Source of the DNA: JBCBDX01 sp038529265
Lineage (GTDB): Bacteria > Pseudomonadota > Alphaproteobacteria > Rhizobiales > Rhizobiaceae
DNA length: 64,000 bases
Reading direction: 5' to 3'
Assembly: GCA_038529265.1 (NCBI GenBank)
Contig: JBCBDX010000002.1
Coordinates: 248,001 to 312,000, forward strand
Under the pieces are notes generated by a model that saw only the letters and a list, made by a program, of their open reading frames with translations, searched no databases and had not been told where the DNA came from. Of this stretch, positions 17,124-25,965 are shown one piece after another. Position numbers and translations under genes: made by a program. How positions within the stretch are numbered: position 1 is the first letter of the stretch; every line of letters begins with the position of its first letter.

Positions 17124-18434
17124 TTAGGCCGCTCGCTCAATCCGCACCACTTGCGGATCGGACACCAGATGACCGTCGGATTTCATGGCGCGCATGACTT
17201 CGCGAATGGCGCTTTCCGTTGTTTCATGCGTGATCAGAATGACAGTTTTTGGGCCATCACCATTGTCAGAGCCACGCTGCACGATTGATTCCAGCGATAC
17301 TTCGTTTTGGGCCATGCGTGTTGCGATATCGGCAAATACACCGGGTTTGTCATGGACAATCATTCGAATGAAATAACCACCTGAGTGGGCACGCATGCGC
17401 GCGCGCTTGTAAGCTTTGAGCTCGACTGCAGGTGTTCCGAGCGCCGGAGCTTGCTGGTGCCCCGGCTTGGACTTTGCAATATCAGCGATATCACCGATGA
17501 CGGCGGAAGCCGTTGCGTCGCCACCCGCGCCTGGACCTGACATCAACAATGAGCCGACAACGTCAGCCTCAACTGCTACCGCGTTCGTGACGCTCTCCAC
17601 CTGCGCAATTACCGAACCCAATGGCACCATCGTCGGATGCACACGCTGTTCGATTCCGCTATCTGTCTTTTGCGCCACACCGAGAAGTTTGATGCGGTAA
17701 CCCAACTCACGCGCGGCCTCGATATCATCGAGCGAGATGTTGGAGATGCCCTCCATATAGATCTCGTCCGCCGCGATTTGCGTACCAAATGCGATCGAGG
17801 TCAAAATGGCGAGCTTATGCGCGGTATCATGGCCTTCAATATCAAAAGTTGGATCGGCTTCCGCGTAACCCAGGCGTTGGGCATCGGCCAAGCAATCGGA
17901 AAAGCTAATTTTATCGCTTTCCATTCGGGTCAAAATGTAATTGGCCGTACCATTCATAATGCCATAGACACGCTCCACGGCGTTGCCAGACAAAGATTCG
18001 CGCATGGTCTTGATGATGGGTATGCCGCCTGCAACCGCAGCCTCGAAGTTGAGGATTACACCGTTTGCCTCTGCGAGCTTGGCAAGCGCAACGCCATGTT
18101 TGGCAAGTAGCGCCTTATTGGCCGTCACTACATGTTTGCCCGCATGCAGCGCGGCTTCGACAGCTTGACGCGCCGGGCCTTCATCACCGCCAATAAGCTC
18201 AACAAACACATCGATATCTTCTGACTTAGCTAGCGTCGTCGGATCATCAGCCCAATCGACGGATGAAAGATCAACACCCCTATCCTTGCTTTTGTCCCGG
18301 GCCGTTGCGCCTGCCACAAAAATCGGCCGACCGCACTGCGCTGTCAATTGGGCTTCTTTTTCAGCTAAAATACGGACAACAGAGGCTCCGACAGTCCCAA
18401 GCCCGGCGATCCCCACGCGCAAGCGGTTGTCCAT
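17124..18434 (-). CDS. hom: Homoserine dehydrogenase with C-terminal ACT domain
   Basis: 436 residues from the ATG at 18434, which has GGAG 6 bases before it; the upstream in-frame TTG at 18446 is rejected. The enzyme reduces aspartate semialdehyde to homoserine for threonine and methionine synthesis. The NAD(P)-binding GIAGLGTVGASVV starts at residue 8; VTANKALLAKHG, GIMNGTANYILTRM and the long EADPTFDIEGHDTAHKLAIL catalytic stretch are family hallmarks. Residues from about 355 (YFIRMIVHDKPGVFADIA) form an ACT domain, which usually binds threonine for feedback control. The aminotransferase gene upstream is 70 bases away on the same strand. Confidence 0.97.
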   Translation of the reverse strand: MDNRLRVGIAGLGTVGASVVRILAEKEAQLTAQCGRPIFVAGATARDKSKDRGVDLSSVDWADDPTTLAKSEDIDVFVELIGGDEGPARQAVEAALHAGKHVVTANKALLAKHGVALAKLAEANGVILNFEAAVAGGIPIIKTMRESLSGNAVERVYGIMNGTANYILTRMESDKISFSDCLADAQRLGYAEADPTFDIEGHDTAHKLAILTSIAFGTQIAADEIYMEGISNISLDDIEAARELGYRIKLLGVAQKTDSGIEQRVHPTMVPLGSVIAQVESVTNAVAVEADVVGSLLMSGPGAGGDATASAVIGDIADIAKSKPGHQQAPALGTPAVELKAYKRARMRAHSGGYFIRMIVHDKPGVFADIATRMAQNEVSLESIVQRGSDNGDGPKTVILITHETTESAIREVMRAMKSDGHLVSDPQVVRIERAA

Positions 18435-18504
18435 GTTCTTCTCCAACTTTTGGTTTTATCCGCGCACCGGTTGGCGCAAGGCAGTTTTCGATGTCCGCAT
18501 AAAC

Positions 18505-19719
18505 CTATCGGGCGGGGAACGAAACCACATTGTGCATGCTGGTATCTACCGTTGACAGAAAACGACGGATATTGCGTGCGGCCTGTCTTATGCGATGCTC
18601 GTTTTCGACCAGCGCGATACGCACGTGATCATCACCATTTTCGCCAAAGCCAATGCCCGGCGCAACGGCAACATCAGCCTTTTCGATTAGAATCTTGGAA
18701 AACTCCAGCGATCCCAAGTGACGGAACTTCTCCGGTACTGGCACCCAGGCAAACATCGTTGCTTCTGGCGCAGGTACGTCAAAGCCGGCATTTTCAAAGG
18801 ACTGCACTAATACATCACGGCGGCGATTATAGACCTCGCGCACCTCTTCAATGTCCTTGCCATCACCATTGAGCGCTGCTGTGGCTGCCACCTGAATGGG
18901 AGTGAAAGCTCCATAATCCAGATAAGACTTCACGCGCGCCAATGCGCTGATCAACCGCTCGTTGCCAACAGCAAAGCCCATGCGCCATCCCGGCATGGAA
19001 AATGTCTTGGACATGGAGGTGAACTCAACGCATACGTCCATTGCGCCCGGCACCTGAAGAACGGATGGCGGTGGCGTATTTTCAAAATAGATCTCTGAAT
19101 ACGCCAAATCCGACAATACGATCAGATCGTTCTTGCGCGCAAAGGCGATCACGTCCTTGTAGAAGTCAAGGCTGGCGCAATAAGCCGTCGGGTTCGACGG
19201 ATAGTTCAGGATAACTGCGAGCGGCTTTGGAATTGAGTGCCTCACCGCGCGGTCAAGCGTTCGCAGAAAATCTTCATCCGGCTGCACTTGCATGGAGCGG
19301 ATCGTACCGCCCGACATGATAAAACCGAAAGCATGGATTGGATAGGTTGGATCTGGGCACAGTATCACATCGCCAGGAGCGGTGATGGCCTGCGCCATGT
19401 TGGCAAAACCTTCCTTGGACCCCAAAGTGGCAACAACCTGTGTGTCGGGATCCAGTTTTACGCCAAAACGGCGCGCGTAGTAATTGGCTTGCGCCTTGCG
19501 TAGACCGGGAATGCCCTTGGATGATGAATAACGGTGAGTCCGCGGGTCCTGAACAACTTCGCAAAGCTTGTCGACGATCGATTGAGGTGTCGGCAAGTCA
19601 GGATTACCCATACCTAAATCGATGATGTCGCGACCTTCTGCGCGCGCCGATGCCTTGAGCCGATTAACTTGCTCAAACACGTATGGCGGTAAACGCTTGG
19701 TTTTGTGAAACTCTTCCAT
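18505..19719 (-). CDS. Class I PLP-dependent aminotransferase (AlaC/DapL-like)
   Basis: 404 residues from the ATG at 19719, preceded by AAGGA at 9 bases; the TTG just upstream is rejected. Fold type I aminotransferase with DLGMGNPDLPTP near the N-terminus, HRYSSSKGIPGLR, LNYPSNPTAYCA, and cofactor lysine K238 in FTSMSKTFSMPGWRMGF. This family carries annotations as glutamate-pyruvate aminotransferase AlaC or LL-diaminopimelate aminotransferase, and sequence inspection alone does not separate them. The hom gene follows after 70 bases, consistent with aspartate-family or alanine metabolism. Confidence 0.9.
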   Translation of the reverse strand: MEEFHKTKRLPPYVFEQVNRLKASARAEGRDIIDLGMGNPDLPTPQSIVDKLCEVVQDPRTHRYSSSKGIPGLRKAQANYYARRFGVKLDPDTQVVATLGSKEGFANMAQAITAPGDVILCPDPTYPIHAFGFIMSGGTIRSMQVQPDEDFLRTLDRAVRHSIPKPLAVILNYPSNPTAYCASLDFYKDVIAFARKNDLIVLSDLAYSEIYFENTPPPSVLQVPGAMDVCVEFTSMSKTFSMPGWRMGFAVGNERLISALARVKSYLDYGAFTPIQVAATAALNGDGKDIEEVREVYNRRRDVLVQSFENAGFDVPAPEATMFAWVPVPEKFRHLGSLEFSKILIEKADVAVAPGIGFGENGDDHVRIALVENEHRIRQAARNIRRFLSTVDTSMHNVVSFPAR

Positions 19720-19795
19720 CAATCAATGTCCTTGGGTGGTCTCGCCGGTATAGCGACATTGATTAAAGAAATCGAGTATAAGCTGCGCTTATCGC

Positions 19796-20302
19796 TTAAA
19801 GTGCGCCAATTTGGCGAAGCGCGTCTCTGGAATGAGTTCGAGCGAGGTTTTGCAGGAACGCCAACTGCCGTTGAAACTGTGCGGTAGAAATTGATCCGGC
19901 CTGATGCCGTTCACGCAATTGGGTCATATAGGCCGTCAACTGAGCCTGCTCTTCCGGTGTGAATTGCTGCAAAGACGGTTCCCGCTCCACATTAATATTG
20001 GGATAGGTACCGGTGTTTCTGATTTGCAGTTTTGGAACCAAGTCATCGTCCGAAACCTGTGCGGCAGGGTCAGCTTGGCTCAATGACTGGGGATCAGCCA
20101 ACAACTGAGTTTGGGACGACGAAACGGGTGCCGAGTATTCAGTATCCGGCGTATCGGTTTGAACGCTGTCTGGCACGGCAGGTGGTGGGAGCGGCTGCTG
20201 TCCTGAAACAGGCGTCACCGAACCGAGCGTTGTATCTATGTCGGAAGTTGTGTTGCACGCTGAAATGGCGCCCAAAACCAGCGCCATCAAGAACATCTTC
20301 AT
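19796..20302 (-). CDS. Putative lipoprotein with a SHOCT-like C-terminal segment
   Basis: 168 residues from the ATG at 20302. The N-terminus MKMFLMALVLGAISACNTTS is a lipoprotein signal with a lipobox ending at Cys 16. A low-complexity Pro/Gln/Ser/Asp-rich stretch follows (about residues 30-90), then a C-terminal helical part whose L-RERHQAG-S-ISTAQFQRQLAFL pattern resembles short SHOCT-type oligomerisation motifs. In-frame upstream ATGs at 20320 and 20359 would spoil the signal peptide. I do not recognise the family. It precedes the aminotransferase gene by 76 bases on the same strand and is divergent from phaC; 20303-20448 must hold both promoters. Confidence 0.7.
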   Translation of the reverse strand: MKMFLMALVLGAISACNTTSDIDTTLGSVTPVSGQQPLPPPAVPDSVQTDTPDTEYSAPVSSSQTQLLADPQSLSQADPAAQVSDDDLVPKLQIRNTGTYPNINVEREPSLQQFTPEEQAQLTAYMTQLRERHQAGSISTAQFQRQLAFLQNLARTHSRDALRQIGAL

Positions 20303-20448
20303 GTGAGGCTCAACACCCATCCTTCGAAACCGACAATGCACTTGTTCTTTAGCCTTCAATAAACCTTGAGTTCAGCGCTTAGCCTTTTATCATGTCTTAA
20401 AAAAGGTGGCTGTTGGTAATCAGTTGCTTACGGGAGGGCTGGGTCGTC

Positions 20449-22299
20449 ATGGCGGCTGAAGAAAAAACACAGCAGCAGCAGGCGGATAACGGCGTTGAAA
20501 GCGCACAAAACCCGCTCGAAGCGTATGTGGTGAAAGATCCTGAAGCTTTCTCCCGTAATCTGGCGCGCATGATTGAAGCTGCCGGGACCGCCGCATCGGA
20601 ATGGATTCGACCGCGTGAGAAAGGTGAGCATCGCGACACCTTGGCCGATCCAATGGCAGATATGACGAAGACATTTTCTAAAGTGTCCGAATATTGGCTA
20701 TCGGACCCGCAGCGTGCGCTGGAAGCGCAAACCCGTTTATTCTCGAACTACATGAACATCTGGTCCAATTCGATCAAACGATTGGGCGATGCGAACATTG
20801 AAGAGGCTGTTCCGGGCGACAGCCGAGACAAGCGCTTTGCCGATGATGACTGGCGAGAACAGGCCTTCTTTTCTTTTTTGAAGCAAGCTTATCTGGTGAC
20901 TGCTGATTGGGCCCATCATTTGGTCGATGATGCTCACGGTCTCGACGACCACACCAAACACAAGGCCGAGTTCTATATGCGGCAAGTCACCAATGCCCTG
21001 TCGCCCTCTAACTTCATCGTTTCCAATCCTGAAGTGTTCAAGGAGACAATTGCATCGAATGGTGCCAACCTTGTCTCCGGCATGGAGATGCTTGCTGAAG
21101 ATATCCGGCACGGCAAAGGCGAACTGAAAGTCCGGCAAGCTGACTACGCGCCTTTTGAAGTTGGCAAGAACATTGCCACCACGCCCGGCAAAGTCGTCGC
21201 ACGAAATGATTTGGTGGAGATCATTCAATTTACACCATCAACAGAACAGGTTTTGAAAAGACCGCTGCTGATCTGCCCGCCGTGGATCAACAAATACTAC
21301 ATTCTCGACCTCAATCCCGCAAAGTCATTCATCAAGTGGGCGGTGGATCAGGGCCACTCCGTTTTCGTCATATCTTGGGTGAACCCAACGCGGGAACATG
21401 CTGACAAAGACTGGAATTCCTATATCGAAGAAGGTCTGCTGTATGGCCTAGACGTCGCCTGCAGCATTTCCAAATCACCCGGCGCGAACGTAGTTGGATA
21501 TTGTGTTGGCGGGTCTTTACTCTCGGCAGGCATGGCGCTGATGGCGCGACGCGGCGATGATCGCATCGCAACGGCGACACTGTTCACAACGCAAGTCGAC
21601 TTTGTCAATGCGGGCGACTTGAAGGTTTTTGTCGACGACGACCAACTCAATGTTCTGGAAACTCGCATGCGTGAGGAAGGTTATCTGGACGGCTCCAAGA
21701 TGGCGACCGCTTTCAACATGCTTAGATCGGGCGATTTGATTTGGCCCTACATGGTCAACAACTACATGAAAGGCAAAGAGCCCACACCTTTTGATCTCTT
21801 ATATTGGAACGCTGATTCAACACGTATGGCTGCGGCCAACCATATTTTCTATCTTCGCAATTGCTATCATGAGAACAATTTGGCGAAGGGCAAAATGATC
21901 CTCGATGGCGCAGCGGTATCACTGAAAGACGTCAAAGTGCCCATCTACAACTTGGCGGCGAAAGAAGATCATATCGCACCTGCCCTGTCCGTATTTGAAG
22001 GCTCGAAATGTTTCGGTGGCGACGTGACTTATGTTCTCGGTGGTTCCGGCCATATTGCGGGCGTTGTTAACCCACCGGACAAGAACAAGTATCAGTTCTG
22101 GACCGGGGGACCTGTAGAAGGAACCTATGAAGATTGGTTTGCAAAAGCCGCCGAAACTTCTGGCTCTTGGTGGCCCCACTGGCATGAATGGATACGTTCG
22201 CATGGCAATGAGGAAACAAAAGCATCCACAAAGGCAGGCAACGCAGAGTTCAAAGCCATGGAAGACGCACCCGGCACCTATGTGAAAGCGAAGGCGTGA
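20449..22299 (+). CDS. phaC: Class I polyhydroxyalkanoate synthase
   Basis: 616 residues from the ATG at 20449, with GGGAGG upstream, somewhat far from the start. PhaC polymerises (R)-3-hydroxyacyl-CoA into storage polyester on granules. The lipase-like box is GYCVGG with catalytic C352; the partner aspartate is in AAKEDHIAP and the histidine in GSGHIAGVVNPP. PPWINKYYILDLNPAKSF and GHSVFVISWVNP are conserved class I stretches. The length fits class I, which needs no PhaE or PhaR subunit. No phaA, phaB or phasin gene lies in the window; downstream sfsA starts 13 bases after the stop. Confidence 0.97.
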   Translation: MAAEEKTQQQQADNGVESAQNPLEAYVVKDPEAFSRNLARMIEAAGTAASEWIRPREKGEHRDTLADPMADMTKTFSKVSEYWLSDPQRALEAQTRLFSNYMNIWSNSIKRLGDANIEEAVPGDSRDKRFADDDWREQAFFSFLKQAYLVTADWAHHLVDDAHGLDDHTKHKAEFYMRQVTNALSPSNFIVSNPEVFKETIASNGANLVSGMEMLAEDIRHGKGELKVRQADYAPFEVGKNIATTPGKVVARNDLVEIIQFTPSTEQVLKRPLLICPPWINKYYILDLNPAKSFIKWAVDQGHSVFVISWVNPTREHADKDWNSYIEEGLLYGLDVACSISKSPGANVVGYCVGGSLLSAGMALMARRGDDRIATATLFTTQVDFVNAGDLKVFVDDDQLNVLETRMREEGYLDGSKMATAFNMLRSGDLIWPYMVNNYMKGKEPTPFDLLYWNADSTRMAAANHIFYLRNCYHENNLAKGKMILDGAAVSLKDVKVPIYNLAAKEDHIAPALSVFEGSKCFGGDVTYVLGGSGHIAGVVNPPDKNKYQFWTGGPVEGTYEDWFAKAAETSGSWWPHWHEWIRSHGNEETKASTKAGNAEFKAMEDAPGTYVKAKA

Positions 22300-22312
22300 G
22301 CGATATCCATTC

Positions 22313-23035
22313 GTGAAGTTTCCCTCGCCGCTCATTCCAGCCACCCTGATCAAGCGCTACAAGCGCTTTTTGGCAGACTGTGTTCTAGAAGATGGCACAC
22401 AGATTACTGCCTCTGTTCCGAACACCGGTTCCATGATGGGTCTAAGCACTCCCGGCGCGCGGGTTTTTCTTTCCCATAGTGACGATCCAAAGCTGAAATA
22501 TGCACACCGACTTCAGTTGGTCGAAGCAGATCAAACTCTTGTCGGGATCAATACGGGCTTTCCCAATAAATTGGCGGAAGAAGCAATTGGCGTCGGGCTT
22601 ATCAGCGATCTTGGTCAATATGGATCGCTCAAGCGCGAACAGCGTTACGGCGAAAACTCGCGGATCGATTTATTACTGGAGGATGCAGCGCGCGGTCGTG
22701 CCTATGTCGAGGTCAAAAATGTGCATCTGATGCGCACACCAGGCCTCGCCGAGTTTCCTGACTCCATTACCAGCCGCGGCGCAAAGCACCTCAATGAATT
22801 GGCGCGTGTGAAATCAAACGACACACGTGCCATCATGGTTTTCGTCATTCAGCGCGCCGACTGTGACACGTTCTCGCTATGCCGTGATTTGGACACTGAA
22901 TATTGCAAAGCTTTTGATGCCGCTATTGATGCTGGGGTTGAAGCCTATGCCGTTCAATGCCAAATCCGCGTTACGGATATTGTTCCGAAGCAATTGATCC
23001 CGATCCGCGAGTCTAGTGTGCTAAGCGGCGGTTAA
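22313..23035 (+). CDS. sfsA: SfsA-family protein (sugar fermentation stimulation homologue)
   Basis: 240 residues starting at a GTG at 22313, 13 bases after phaC. Family features: KRYKRFLADCVLEDG at the N-terminus, VPNTGSMMGLSTPGARVFLS, INTGFPNKLAEEAI, the nuclease-like patch RIDLLLEDAARGRAYVEVKNVHL, and a C-terminal FVIQRADCDTFSL. SfsA proteins bind DNA and carry a nuclease-like core with Asp/Glu/Lys residues; the physiological role remains unclear. The tight spacing from phaC through sfsA to map suggests one transcript. Confidence 0.93.
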   Translation: MKFPSPLIPATLIKRYKRFLADCVLEDGTQITASVPNTGSMMGLSTPGARVFLSHSDDPKLKYAHRLQLVEADQTLVGINTGFPNKLAEEAIGVGLISDLGQYGSLKREQRYGENSRIDLLLEDAARGRAYVEVKNVHLMRTPGLAEFPDSITSRGAKHLNELARVKSNDTRAIMVFVIQRADCDTFSLCRDLDTEYCKAFDAAIDAGVEAYAVQCQIRVTDIVPKQLIPIRESSVLSGG

Positions 23036-23047
23036 GACAGGTCACCC

Positions 23048-23878
23048 ATGGTCACTTATCTCGATGCTAAAATCGCGCCCGTCAAGAACACCGGCCAAAT
23101 TCGCCTGCACGGTGAAGAAGGGTTTGAAGGCATGCGCAACGCCGGCGCGCTTGTTGCAAAAGCCCTCGATGCTGTTGCACCGATGGTCGAGCCTGGCGTC
23201 ACGACGCAAGCGATTGATGAATTTCTTTTCGAGTTCGGCATGGACAACAATGCCATTCCCGCGACGCTTAATTATCGCGGCTATACAAAATCCTGTTGTA
23301 CTTCAGTGAACCATGTCGTGTGCCATGGCATCCCCAATGAGAAGCCATTGCGAGAAGGCGACATCGTCAACATAGACATCACTTATGTACTCGATGGTTG
23401 GCATGGCGATTCATCACGCATGTACCCTGTGGGCGAGATAAAGCGCGCCGCCGAGCGACTTTTGCATGTGACCCACGAATCGATGAACCATGGGATCGCA
23501 GCTGTTAAGCCCGGCGCACGAATGGGGGCAATTGGCGCTGCAATCCAGGCCCATGCAGAAAAAGAACGCTGTTCCGTTGTCCGCGATTTTTGCGGACATG
23601 GTATCGGGCAGCTGTTTCATGATGCGCCCAATGTGCTGCACTATGGCAAGGCGACTGATGGCGCAGAAATCCGTGAAGGCATGATTTTCACGATAGAACC
23701 CATGATTAACCTGGGTCGTGCGCACGTAAAGATACTGGCAGATGGTTGGACTGCAGTGACCCGAGATAGAAGTCTCTCGGCTCAGTATGAGCACACGATC
23801 GGTGTAACACGCGATGGTTGCGAGATCTTTACGCGCTCGCCCGGCGGGCTTGACATGCCCGGTTTATCTGACAATTAG
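23048..23878 (+). CDS. map: Type I methionine aminopeptidase
   Basis: 276 residues. It removes the initiator methionine from nascent proteins. The metal ligands of the pita-bread fold are visible: D in NIDITYVLDGWHGDSS (two aspartates), H in FCGHGIGQLFHD, E in TIEPMINLG and E in QYEHTIGVT. Substrate-pocket residues SVNHVVCHGIPN are also conserved. It starts 12 bases after sfsA. The N-terminal extension before the catalytic domain (about 25 residues) has no zinc-finger cysteines, so this is a plain MAP1a-like enzyme. The radC gene follows after 71 bases. Confidence 0.97.
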   Translation: MVTYLDAKIAPVKNTGQIRLHGEEGFEGMRNAGALVAKALDAVAPMVEPGVTTQAIDEFLFEFGMDNNAIPATLNYRGYTKSCCTSVNHVVCHGIPNEKPLREGDIVNIDITYVLDGWHGDSSRMYPVGEIKRAAERLLHVTHESMNHGIAAVKPGARMGAIGAAIQAHAEKERCSVVRDFCGHGIGQLFHDAPNVLHYGKATDGAEIREGMIFTIEPMINLGRAHVKILADGWTAVTRDRSLSAQYEHTIGVTRDGCEIFTRSPGGLDMPGLSDN

Positions 23879-23949
23879 TTACAACTAAGCCGAGTGCGGG
23901 GGCGAGCGGCTATGTTGAGTTTCAATCGACTGCTTGGCGGGGCAATTGC

Positions 23950-24735
23950 GTGGTCGAAGACAATCCTGAAAATGCATTTCGTGATGAGCGGGCCGCACTG
24001 GGCCTCGACCAGAAGAAGTCATCAAAAGGCAAAAAATCTGTATTGGATCAAAACGATACGCCGTTTTATCCGAACGGAGGTCATCGCAAACGCCTGCGCG
24101 CTCGCTTTGAAAATGGTGGCAGGAAAGCTATTTCAGACTACGAATTACTGGAACTGCTTCTTTTCAGAAGTCTACCTCAACGCGATACAAAACCGTTGGC
24201 AAAATCACTACTGGCGCGCTTTGGTTCGGTAGGTGGTGTGCTCGGAGCTGAACGCGAACAATTGCTTGATATGAACGGTATTGGGCCAACCGTAGCGACT
24301 GACCTGAAACTCATCCACGCTGCAGCGAAAGAAGTGGCACGCGGTGCTGTAAACGAGCGGCAAGTACTGTCATCCTGGAATGCCCTGCTTGAATATTGTC
24401 GCGCAGCAATGGCTCATGAAAGCCGGGAGCAATTCCGGATCGTGTTTCTGGACAAGAAGAACGCACTGATCGCTGACGAGGTTCAACAGACAGGGACAGT
24501 TGACCATACCCCTGTTTATCCACGCGAGGTGCTGAAACGATCCATCGAGTTGAACGCCACCGCAATCATTCTCGTTCACAACCACCCTTCGGGCGATCCG
24601 GAACCTTCGCGCGCAGATATCGAAATGACAGCTCGCATCGTTGAAGCGCTATCACCACTGAACATTGTGGTGCATGACCACATCATCATCGGTAAACATG
24701 GCCATGCGAGCCTTAAAGGATTAGGCCTGATGTAG
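23950..24735 (+). CDS. radC: RadC/UPF0758 family protein (JAB/MPN domain)
   Basis: 261 residues from a GTG at 23950. The N-terminal part (about 35-115) holds RKAISDYELLELLLF and a helix-hairpin-helix-like GVLGAEREQLLDMNGIGPTVA; the C-terminal JAB domain shows the metal-binding HNHPSGDPEPSRAD preceded by NATAIILVHN. Proteins of this family were named for an old repair phenotype that was later doubted, so no reaction is claimed. It ends 11 bases from the end of prfB on the opposite strand. Confidence 0.95.
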   Translation: MVEDNPENAFRDERAALGLDQKKSSKGKKSVLDQNDTPFYPNGGHRKRLRARFENGGRKAISDYELLELLLFRSLPQRDTKPLAKSLLARFGSVGGVLGAEREQLLDMNGIGPTVATDLKLIHAAAKEVARGAVNERQVLSSWNALLEYCRAAMAHESREQFRIVFLDKKNALIADEVQQTGTVDHTPVYPREVLKRSIELNATAIILVHNHPSGDPEPSRADIEMTARIVEALSPLNIVVHDHIIIGKHGHASLKGLGLM

Positions 24736-24746
24736 CGCCTTGGCAG

Positions 24747-25875
24747 CTAGTCGATATCGTCGACCGCCACATCTTCGCCACCGTGCACCTTGTGAGCCAG
24801 TGCCGCTTCCATGAACTTGTCCAGTTCACCGTCAAGCACATCGCCTGGAGCAGTGGATTCAACACCGGTACGAAGGTCTTTCACCAGTTGATAGGGCTGG
24901 AGTACATAAGAACGAATCTGGTGCCCCCAACCGATCTCTGACTTGGCATCAAATTCTGATTGGGCCGCCTCTTCGCGCTTTTTCATTTCCAGATCATAAA
25001 GACGCGCACGCAACGCTTTCATCGCATTCGCGCGGTTTTGATGTTGCGATTTTTCTGACGACGTGACGACGATACCCGTCGGCAAATGGGTAATGCGAAC
25101 GGCAGAGTCGGTTGTGTTCACATGCTGGCCGCCAGCGCCTGAGGAACGGTAAGTGTCGACCCGGATATCCTTGTCCAGAATCTCGATATCCACATTATCG
25201 TCGATGACTGGATAGATGCCGACCGAGGAAAAGGATGTGTGTCGCCGCGCATTTGAGTCGTATGGTGAAATGCGTACCAAGCGATGTACGCCAGTCTCCG
25301 TCTTCAGCCAACCATAGGCGTTATGGCCTTTGACAAGCAGCGTTGCAGACTTGATCCCAGCTTCTTCCCCCGAGGTGTAGTCTTGCATTTCAACCTTGAA
25401 ACCGCGGCGCTCTGCCCATCGCGTGTACATGCGCAACAGCATGTTTGCCCAGTCCTGACTCTCGGTCCCGCCAGCGCCAGAATGGACCTCTAAATATGTG
25501 TCGTTTGGATCCATCTCACCGGACAAAAGAGCTTCGACCGACATCTTTTCAATTTCGACGGTCATCCCTCTAATGGCGTTTTCAGCATCGGTAACGGTCT
25601 CCTCGTCACCTTCATCTTCGCCCATTGCGATAAGCTCAATTGAATCATCAAGCGTCTGATCAAAGTTCTTGATTGCGCCAACCATAGCCTCAAGGCGCTG
25701 GCGTTCCTGCATCAATTTTTGGGCTTCGTTCGCATCGTTCCAAAGATCAGGATCTTCGGCACGACTGTTGAGGTAATCAAGGCGCTTTAAAGACTGATCC
25801 CAGTCAAAGATGCCTCCTCAGCAGGGCTATGTCCTGCCTGATGCTGTCGGTGAGCGTAGCGATTTCAGAACGCAT
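24747..25875 (-). CDS. prfB: Peptide chain release factor 2, expressed by programmed +1 frameshift
   Basis: RF2 ends translation at UGA and UAA. The gene begins at ATG 25875; codon 24 is an in-frame TGA (25806-25804), and reading continues in the +1 frame from GAC to the stop at 24747, giving about 375 residues. Frame 0 gives 23 residues ending ALLRRHL; frame +1 resumes DWDQSLKRLDYLNSRAED, matching RF2. The catalytic GGQ is in SSGAGGQHVNTTDSAVR. The stop-recognition tripeptide, SPF in E. coli RF2, reads SPY here (RISPYDSNARRHTSF). Autoregulation follows from the site: low RF2 favours the shift. It is convergent with radC. Confidence 0.96.
25803..25818 (-). promoter_or_regulatory. Programmed +1 ribosomal frameshift site of prfB
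   Basis: On the prfB strand the sequence is AGGAGGCATCTTTGAC. It combines an internal Shine-Dalgarno (AGGAGG, 25818-25813), three bases of spacing, the slippery CTT codon, and an in-frame TGA followed by C. This matches the known RF2 autoregulatory site (in E. coli AGGGGGTATCTTTGAC) nearly base for base. The peptide continues correctly only after the +1 shift. Confidence 0.96.
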
Positions 25876-25965
25876 TTTTGATCCGATTAGTCGATGATAG
25901 TTTTTGACGTTCAATATGTGACGCCTGTGGTGGTGTAAAGCACCTAACCAAAGTGTACCGCGACA

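Noticed and set aside
20449..22299. PHA biosynthesis operon
   Set aside because: Only phaC is present; no phaA, phaB, phasin or phaR gene is adjacent.
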